Positions 8,247 to 12,124 of a stretch of 12,124 nt of DNA are shown here, in pieces. The position numbers and the translations under genes were made by a program. Positions within the stretch are counted from its first letter, which is position 1; each line of letters starts with the position of its first letter. The stretch comes from Acidobacteriaceae bacterium (lineage in GTDB: Bacteria > Acidobacteriota > Terriglobia > Terriglobales > Acidobacteriaceae): the NCBI GenBank assembly GCA_003132825.1, contig PKYX01000502.1, positions 1 through 12,124 on the forward strand, read 5' to 3'. Under the pieces are notes generated by a model. That model searched no databases, had not been told where the DNA came from, and saw nothing but the letters and a program-made list of their open reading frames with translations.

Positions 8247-8267
8247 GCCGTCGTTTGCCACGACGGC
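8247..8267 (-). repeat. Hairpin over the alternative GTG start of the VWA gene
   Basis: GCCGTCGT (8247-8254) and ACGACGGC (8260-8267) form a perfect 8-bp stem with a 5-base loop. On the minus strand it directly follows a strong GAGGA ribosome site (8268-8272) and pairs over the GTG at 8259-8261. If translation starts at that GTG, folding would hinder it; if it starts at 8207, the hairpin sits in the leader. The structure is seen; the role is inference. Confidence 0.45.
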
Positions 8268-8282
8268 TCCTCACTGTGTTGG

Positions 8283-8316
8283 GAAAAAATGGAGCTGGCG
8301 CTCGCGCGCCAGCTCC
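8283..8316 (-). terminator. Intrinsic terminator after the LPKTA protein gene
   Basis: On the minus strand a perfect 10-bp GC-rich stem (GGAGCTGGCG / CGCCAGCTCC, 8291-8316) with a 6-base loop is followed by ATTTTTTC. This is a textbook rho-independent terminator in the minus direction only, since on the plus strand no T-run follows. It lies 51 bp after the stop of the LPKTA protein gene (8367) and before the VWA-sortase pair, so it should end most transcripts of the substrate gene, with read-through or a separate promoter serving the enzyme genes. Confidence 0.88.
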
Positions 8317-8366
8317 TTCGCAACCTGGCCTCGAGTCACCTCGCGGTCGGTCCCACATTCGCTACT

Positions 8367-9059
8367 TCAAGCAACTCGCTTCGAAATAAGCGTAAGACCA
8401 AGGCCTGCACCGAGCGATAGCAGTCCAATCAGTCCAATCAGTGGCAATGGGCTGGCCGTTTTCGGCAGAGGAGCTGCAGCCACCGCAGCCGGATCTGCGT
8501 CCACCGGCGGCGGTTCAACCACCTGGGCCAGCTCAACCGGCTCGCCGGCAGGACCAACCGCTTCGACAAGCGCCGTGGTCAAAGTCTCAGCCGGCGCTGC
8601 TGCCAGTTCGACCGGGGTGTCGAGAACCGGCTCGTTTGTTTCCTTCGCCAGTTCGACTGCTCTCGACCTTGCATATACAAACTGCTCGCCCCATTGACGC
8701 CCGGGATAAAACCATGCCTTGAGGGCTTCCGGCTGTCCGGCCGGCCGTTCCCGAAAAGTGATGACCGTCTTGTCCGTCACTCGCAAACGATAATTCGGAA
8801 CTGCCAGGATGGTGGTAAAGACATGGGTTTCGTCTTGATTGAAGATCTGGACGATGTGACGGTTGGACGGTGAACCCATGATCTTGAAGACATACGTGCC
8901 TGCGGGCAGAACCTGAGCGCCCACACCTGGAACTTCCACGGGTCCGCTGAAGGTCACGACCGTCTTCTTGTTCCAGTTATCGGCTGCTGCCCTTGGGACC
9001 GCTAGCATACACAGCACGGCGACTGACAGTGCGGTTGCAAACATTTTGAACGGTTTCAT
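8367..9059 (-). CDS. Secreted protein with C-terminal LPKTA sortase signal
   Basis: 230 residues. A signal peptide (MKPFKMFATALSVAVLCMLA..., cut near AAA-D at about 26) leads into a beta-rich domain of unknown function (about 27-145) with segments such as VTFSGPVEVPG, LPAGTYVFK, TVITFRERPAG and ALKAWFYPGRQWGEQFVY. Then follows a Pro/Ala/Glu/Val-rich linker of low complexity (about 146-197). The end is a full sorting signal: LPKTA at 198-202, a hydrophobic stretch (206-226) and the basic tail KRVA. It is thus the likely substrate of the class D-like sortase encoded 1.2 kb downstream on the same strand. The ATG at 9059 is chosen because AGAGGA stands 3 bases before it and the signal peptide starts there; the frame is open to 9137 with no support. 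I recall similar proteins in Acidobacteriota, but no known function. A strong intrinsic terminator follows the gene. Confidence 0.88.
   Translation of the reverse strand: MKPFKMFATALSVAVLCMLAVPRAAADNWNKKTVVTFSGPVEVPGVGAQVLPAGTYVFKIMGSPSNRHIVQIFNQDETHVFTTILAVPNYRLRVTDKTVITFRERPAGQPEALKAWFYPGRQWGEQFVYARSRAVELAKETNEPVLDTPVELAAAPAETLTTALVEAVGPAGEPVELAQVVEPPPVDADPAAVAAAPLPKTASPLPLIGLIGLLSLGAGLGLTLISKRVA
8370..8468 (-). other. Coding segment of the LPKTA cell-surface sorting signal
   Basis: These codons encode LPKTA (8454-8468 on the minus strand), a Leu/Ile/Gly-rich membrane helix and a short basic tail ending the protein. The three-part layout is the known sortase sorting signal; cleavage would be expected between Thr and Ala. 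The Ala at the fifth position (not Gly) agrees with the LPNTA preference reported for class D sortases. Confidence 0.82.
8421..8442. repeat. Tandem 9-bp repeat within the sorting-signal helix
   Basis: CAGTCCAAT occurs twice in tandem, followed by a partial third copy CAGT. On the minus strand it encodes the repeated IGL-IGL part of the hydrophobic helix, so copy-number change would alter the helix in steps of three residues without a frameshift. Confidence 0.7.
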
Positions 9060-9394
9060 CTTTCCTCTGGTATTTTCTCCGAGTAGCTCACACGGTCGCA
9101 GGGAGGGTTGTGGGAACTCTTCGTGCTGTCGGCTCACAAGAGGTCTGCAACCGGAAAATCCGGCGGCTTCTCAACCGTGGAGAACATCCAACGCTAGTGT
9201 CAGGTCTTATGCCCCATTTTGCTGATCAAATTTGACCATGCCGATTGCGGCTGGAAGCGGGTTGCGGACGCGGCGCCTCCCCACACCCGCCAGTGAGTTC
9301 ACGGACCCGGGTAACCCGCTATACTGCCCGGATGAGTCGAGTCGGTGCAGATGCGAGGGAGGAGGAGGACGCGCGAAAGGAGGACCAGCGGCCG
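9060..9394. promoter_or_regulatory. Divergent intergenic region between the LPKTA protein and MOSC genes
   Basis: This 335-bp stretch separates two opposed starts and should carry both promoters. I see no gene in it. Visible elements are AGAGGA just before the minus-strand start at 9059, a CCGGA-AAA-TCCGG small hairpin near 9158-9170, and a possible plus-strand promoter at 9298-9325 listed separately. For the minus strand I find no convincing -35/-10 pair. Confidence 0.4.
9298..9325 (+). promoter_or_regulatory. Possible sigma70-type promoter of the MOSC gene
   Basis: TATACT at 9320-9325 is a good -10 box. TTCACG at 9298-9303, 16 bases upstream, matches the -35 consensus at four of six positions. 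A start near 9332 would give a leader of about 60 bases before the ATG at 9395. One such match by chance is not unlikely. Confidence 0.3.
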
Positions 9395-10057
9395 ATGAAG
9401 CTCGTCTCGTTGAATACCGGGCTTCCCCGTGAAGTAACCTGGCGGGGCCTTCGGGTAACTACGGGCATCTACAAGCAACCGGTCCACGGCCGCGTCGCCC
9501 TGCGCACCCTCAACTTGGACGGCGACCGTCAAGCCGACCTCAGCGTTCACGGAGGAGAATACAAGGCCGTCTACGGCTACCCCCTCGTGCACTATGACTA
9601 TTGGAAAACCGAGTTGCCGGGCCGAGACCTGCCAATGGGCGTTTTTGGAGAAAACTTCACGCTCGATGGCATGCTGGAAGAGTCCGTCCATATTGGGGAT
9701 CAGTTCTCCCTCGGTTCGGCGGAACTGATCGTGACGCAGCCTCGCCTCCCTTGCTACAAACTGGGAGTGAGATTTGCAGCCGACGACATGGTAAAGCGAT
9801 TCTTGGCCAGCGGCCGCACGGGTTTCTACTTCGCAGTCAGGCGCGAGGGAGAAGTCGGCGCAGGCGATCAAATCCGTTTGATCACGCGCGATTCCGACGC
9901 CATCGCAGTCGCGGAAATTACTCGGTTGTATGCCAAACAAGAGTATGGCGATGCTGACGTGGCTCGGGTGCGCCGCGCCTTGTGGGTCGCAGCCCTGCCG
10001 GAAAGTTGGAAGGACTATTTTCGCCAGCGGCTGGAGGCGATTTCCACTCGAGACTGA
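9395..10057 (+). CDS. MOSC domain protein, YiiM-like
   Basis: 220 residues, the usual size for YiiM-type proteins. The MOSC beta-barrel (about 1-165) carries DLSVHGGEYKAVYGYP (48-63), GVFGENFTLDG (82-92) and QPRLPCYKLGVRF (115-127) with the conserved Cys120 expected to carry the molybdenum cofactor sulfur or take part in reduction. The C-terminal part AEITRLYAKQ...VRRALWVAALPESWKDYFRQRL (173-213) matches the YiiM three-helix domain. E. coli YiiM is known to protect against N-hydroxylated base analogues such as 6-hydroxylaminopurine; a like role here is inferred. The ATG at 9395 begins the family N-terminus (MKLVSLNTG) and follows GAAAGGAGG with 11 bases between; the frame extends to 9245 with an unrelated, Arg-rich stretch. 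No signal peptide, so cytosolic. It is first of three co-directed genes; the next starts 86 bp later. Confidence 0.92.
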   Translation: MKLVSLNTGLPREVTWRGLRVTTGIYKQPVHGRVALRTLNLDGDRQADLSVHGGEYKAVYGYPLVHYDYWKTELPGRDLPMGVFGENFTLDGMLEESVHIGDQFSLGSAELIVTQPRLPCYKLGVRFAADDMVKRFLASGRTGFYFAVRREGEVGAGDQIRLITRDSDAIAVAEITRLYAKQEYGDADVARVRRALWVAALPESWKDYFRQRLEAISTRD

Positions 10058-10143
10058 AGACAAATGGCCAAAGACATCGCTCCGGCACAGATCTCACGCC
10101 GCGCATTGTTTCGGAGTCTACTCATCACCATGGAGGGCGATTC

Positions 10144-10620
10144 ATGAATTCCGGGTTCGCACTGTTGCTGGCTTTCGCGATTGGGGTGGTGTGCGGGTTG
10201 CGATCGATGACGGCACCAGCGGTTGTCGCCTGGGCGGCGCACCTCGGTTGGATCCATCTCTCTGGCACTCCCTTGAGCTTCATGGGCTCCACTTGGGCGG
10301 TTGCCGTCTTCACGGTCGGCGCCTTGTTCGAGTTCGTCGCCGACCAGCTCCCCACCACTCCCGCCCGCACCGCAGCGGTTCCGCTGGTTGCCCGAATTGC
10401 GATGGGCTTGCTGACCGGTGCGTGCCTGGGCGCCGCAGGCGGCGCGGTGTTTTGGCTGGCGGCCTTGATCGGCGCGAGCGGAGCGATTGCCGGTGCTTTC
10501 GGCGGTTATCAGGCCCGCGTCGGACTGGTTCGAGCCCTTCGCGTTCCGGATATCGCGATTGCCGTCCCGGAAGACCTGGTGGCAATCGGATTGGGATTGT
10601 TTCTCGTCTCCAGACTCTGA
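10144..10620 (+). CDS. DUF4126 family membrane protein
   Basis: 158 residues, very hydrophobic, with about four membrane helices (roughly 5-30, 50-68, 80-112 possibly as two, and 138-155). The N-terminal LLLAFAIGVVCGLRSMTAPAVVAWAA, MGSTWAVAVFTVGALFEFVADQLPTTPARTA in the middle, and GAFGGYQARVGLVRALRVPD near the end are the conserved parts of DUF4126 as I remember it. Function is unknown for the family; it sits in the inner membrane. GGAGGG stands 6 bases before the ATG at 10144, which decides the start; the frame extends upstream to 9982 by overlapping the MOSC gene, with no support. It lies between the MOSC protein and a flavoprotein reductase, all on the same strand with gaps near 85 bp, so they may share a message. 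Confidence 0.88.
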   Translation: MNSGFALLLAFAIGVVCGLRSMTAPAVVAWAAHLGWIHLSGTPLSFMGSTWAVAVFTVGALFEFVADQLPTTPARTAAVPLVARIAMGLLTGACLGAAGGAVFWLAALIGASGAIAGAFGGYQARVGLVRALRVPDIAIAVPEDLVAIGLGLFLVSRL

Positions 10621-10638
10621 AGGCCGTTAGGTGATGCC

Positions 10639-10660
10639 GGGGACCGGCGGATCGGTCCCC
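10639..10660. repeat. Intergenic hairpin between the DUF4126 and reductase genes
   Basis: GGGGACCG and CGGTCCCC form a perfect 8-bp stem around the 6-base loop GCGGAT. No T-run follows on either strand, so it is not a standard intrinsic terminator. It begins 18 bases after the DUF4126 stop and ends 45 bases before the reductase ATG, and may be a message-processing or stability element inside the operon. Confidence 0.5.
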
Positions 10661-10705
10661 AATTCCCCGCAATCGTCGGCGCACATCCCATCGCGAACAT
10701 CGCTT

Positions 10706-12103
10706 ATGGTCACTCCGCAGCAATACGACGCCATTATCATCGGTTCGGGACAGGCTGGCACGCCTCTCGCCACGACCCTGGCTCAAGCCGGGAAGCGCAC
10801 CGCCCTCCTAGAGCGCGAACACGTCGGCGGCACCTGCGTCAACGAGGGATGCACTCCCACGAAAACCATGGTGGCGAGCGGCCGAGTCGCGTACCTCGCG
10901 CGTCGGGCTGCCGACTACGGGGTGAATACCGGTGCAATCAGTATCGATCTCGGCAAGGTCCGGCAACGCAAACGCGATATCGTAGACAGCTTTCGCAATG
11001 GCAGCCAAGCCCGCCTCGAGAAGGCCGCGAACCTCGATTTGATCTTCGGCGATGCCAGTTTCACAGGTCCCAGGTCGGTTGCAGTGCGCTTACGAGATGG
11101 CACGCGGCAAGTGTTCTCAGCCCAATGGATCTTCATCAATGCCGGCACGCGCGCCTCGCATCCCAGTCTGGACGGCCTCGACGACGTTCCCTCCCTGGAC
11201 AATGCCTCCATCATGGAACTCGACTCTGTTCCCGCGCACCTATTGATCCTCGGCGGCGGTTACATCGGTCTCGAGTTCGGACAACTGTTCCGGCGCTTGG
11301 GCAGTCGGGTCACGATTATTCAGTCCGCTGGCCAACTGCTGACCGGCGAGGATCCGGACATCGCGGACGAGGTCGCAAAGATCCTCCGGCAGGACGGAGT
11401 CGAGATCCTGCTCGGAGCGAAAGCAATTCGCGTAAGCCTGTCCGATGGGAGCATTCGACTGGAGGTCGAGCAGCGGGGCATTTCGACCCCCTGGGTCGGT
11501 TCCCATCTTCTGATTGCCACGGGGCGGATGCCGAACTCGGACACTCTGAATCTTGCGGCGGCCGGAATCCAAACCGACGATCACGGCTTCATCCGGGTGA
11601 ACGATCGCCTCGAAACTACCGCCGCTGGCGTTTACGCGCTGGGTGACATCAAGGGCGGCCCTGGGTTTACTCACATCTCGTATGACGACTTTCGTATCGT
11701 CCGCGCCAATTTGCTTGAAAAGAAGGTGGCCTCCATTGCCAATCGTCTGGTCCCCTATACTCTGTTCATCGATCCGCAGCTCGGCCGGGTTGGGTTGACC
11801 GAAACGGAAGCCCGCGCGCAGGGCCGGAACATCCGCGTCGCAAAGCTGCCGATGACATCGGTCGCTCGCGCTCTTGAAGTGGATGAGACCCGCGGTCTGA
11901 TGAAGGCCGTCGTGGATTCCGCAACCAATCAGATCCTGGGCGCTGCGATTCTGGGCATTGAGGGCGGCGAAGTTATGTCTGCGCTCGAGATTGCCATGAT
12001 GGGCAAACTGCCGTACACGGCATTGCGCGACGGCGTCTTCGCGCACCCAACGTTGGCCGAATCGCTGAACAACCTGTTCATGGCGATGGACAGCAACCCG
12101 TGA
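10706..12103 (+). CDS. FAD-dependent pyridine nucleotide-disulfide oxidoreductase (MerA/Lpd-like)
   Basis: 465 residues, a complete class I flavoprotein disulfide reductase. Seen in order: FAD-binding GSGQAG (13-18), the redox disulfide GGTCVNEGCTPTKTM (41-55, Cys44 and Cys49), the NAD(P)-binding LGGGYIGLEFGQ (182-193), ATGRMPNSD (271-279), the second FAD motif YALGDIKGGPGF (310-321), the dimer domain from about 350, and HPTLAES (447-453) with the His-Glu pair that serves the partner active site. The TPTKTMVASGRVA wording is closest to mercuric reductase-like proteins. True MerA needs a C-terminal Cys pair, and often has an N-terminal heavy-metal domain; both are absent here, so mercury reduction is unlikely and the substrate is unknown. 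The ATG at 10706 is chosen from the family N-terminus but has no clear ribosome site. The frame is open to a GTG at 10631, a start that would translate through the hairpin at 10639-10660 and add 25 low-complexity residues. Confidence 0.9.
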   Translation: MVTPQQYDAIIIGSGQAGTPLATTLAQAGKRTALLEREHVGGTCVNEGCTPTKTMVASGRVAYLARRAADYGVNTGAISIDLGKVRQRKRDIVDSFRNGSQARLEKAANLDLIFGDASFTGPRSVAVRLRDGTRQVFSAQWIFINAGTRASHPSLDGLDDVPSLDNASIMELDSVPAHLLILGGGYIGLEFGQLFRRLGSRVTIIQSAGQLLTGEDPDIADEVAKILRQDGVEILLGAKAIRVSLSDGSIRLEVEQRGISTPWVGSHLLIATGRMPNSDTLNLAAAGIQTDDHGFIRVNDRLETTAAGVYALGDIKGGPGFTHISYDDFRIVRANLLEKKVASIANRLVPYTLFIDPQLGRVGLTETEARAQGRNIRVAKLPMTSVARALEVDETRGLMKAVVDSATNQILGAAILGIEGGEVMSALEIAMMGKLPYTALRDGVFAHPTLAESLNNLFMAMDSNP

Positions 12104-12124
12104 CAGGCCAACCCTCGGTTTGCC

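Noticed and set aside
9215..9230. A second FNR-like site near ATCAA at 9225-9229
   Set aside because: Only one half-site is right; the other half matches poorly, so it is below what chance would give.
9299..10063. A 254-codon minus-strand open frame opposite the MOSC gene
   Set aside because: Antisense to a well-supported YiiM-like protein, with no domain recognised.
10706..12103. Mercuric reductase (merA) as the name of the last gene
   Set aside because: The C-terminal Cys pair needed to hand Hg(II) to the active site is absent and no other mer gene is near.
1..12124. Mobile element, phage, CRISPR array or RNA gene
   Set aside because: No transposase, integrase, spaced direct repeats, terminal inverted repeats or tRNA-like folds were found on reading both strands.

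Overview
This is GC-rich chromosomal DNA, and its gene content points to an Acidobacteriota-type soil bacterium. The main reasons are a secreted von Willebrand A protein of the acidobacterial VWFA-related type, a class D-like sortase next to a small secreted protein ending in an LPKTA sorting signal, and close neighbours typical of that phylum (phosphoketolase, DUF4126, MOSC/YiiM, MerA-like flavoprotein). This is recognition from memory, not a database search. I see no rRNA, tRNA, CRISPR array, transposase or phage gene.

Region 1 (1-4748) is an acetate-producing module. On the minus strand lie phosphoketolase (xfp) and, downstream of it, the 5' part of a PoxB-type pyruvate:quinone oxidase that runs off the left edge. 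Divergently, on the plus strand, lies acetate kinase (ackA). Xfp cleaves xylulose-5-P or fructose-6-P to acetyl-P, AckA turns acetyl-P into acetate plus ATP, and PoxB makes acetate directly from pyruvate while reducing quinone. A 450-bp gene-free stretch separates the divergent starts.

Region 2 (4749-6495) starts with a gene-poor stretch holding a perfect FNR-type palindrome (TTGAT-CGCG-ATCAA) with a second hairpin abutting it. Next comes a 52-residue Cys-rich protein that I read as a bacterial metallothionein, then a secreted serine hydrolase of the beta-lactamase/class C fold.

Region 3 (6593-9059, all minus strand) is the most interesting part. In transcription order it holds a secreted protein with a C-terminal LPKTA-hydrophobic-KR sorting signal, a strong intrinsic terminator, a secreted VWA protein and a sortase whose start overlaps the VWA stop. 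It looks like a dedicated sortase/substrate system in a presumably diderm bacterium, with the terminator likely setting the ratio of substrate to enzyme.

Region 4 (9395-12103, all plus strand) holds a MOSC/YiiM-like protein, a DUF4126 membrane protein and a MerA/Lpd-type flavoprotein disulfide reductase. They are spaced about 85 bp apart and may be one transcription unit.
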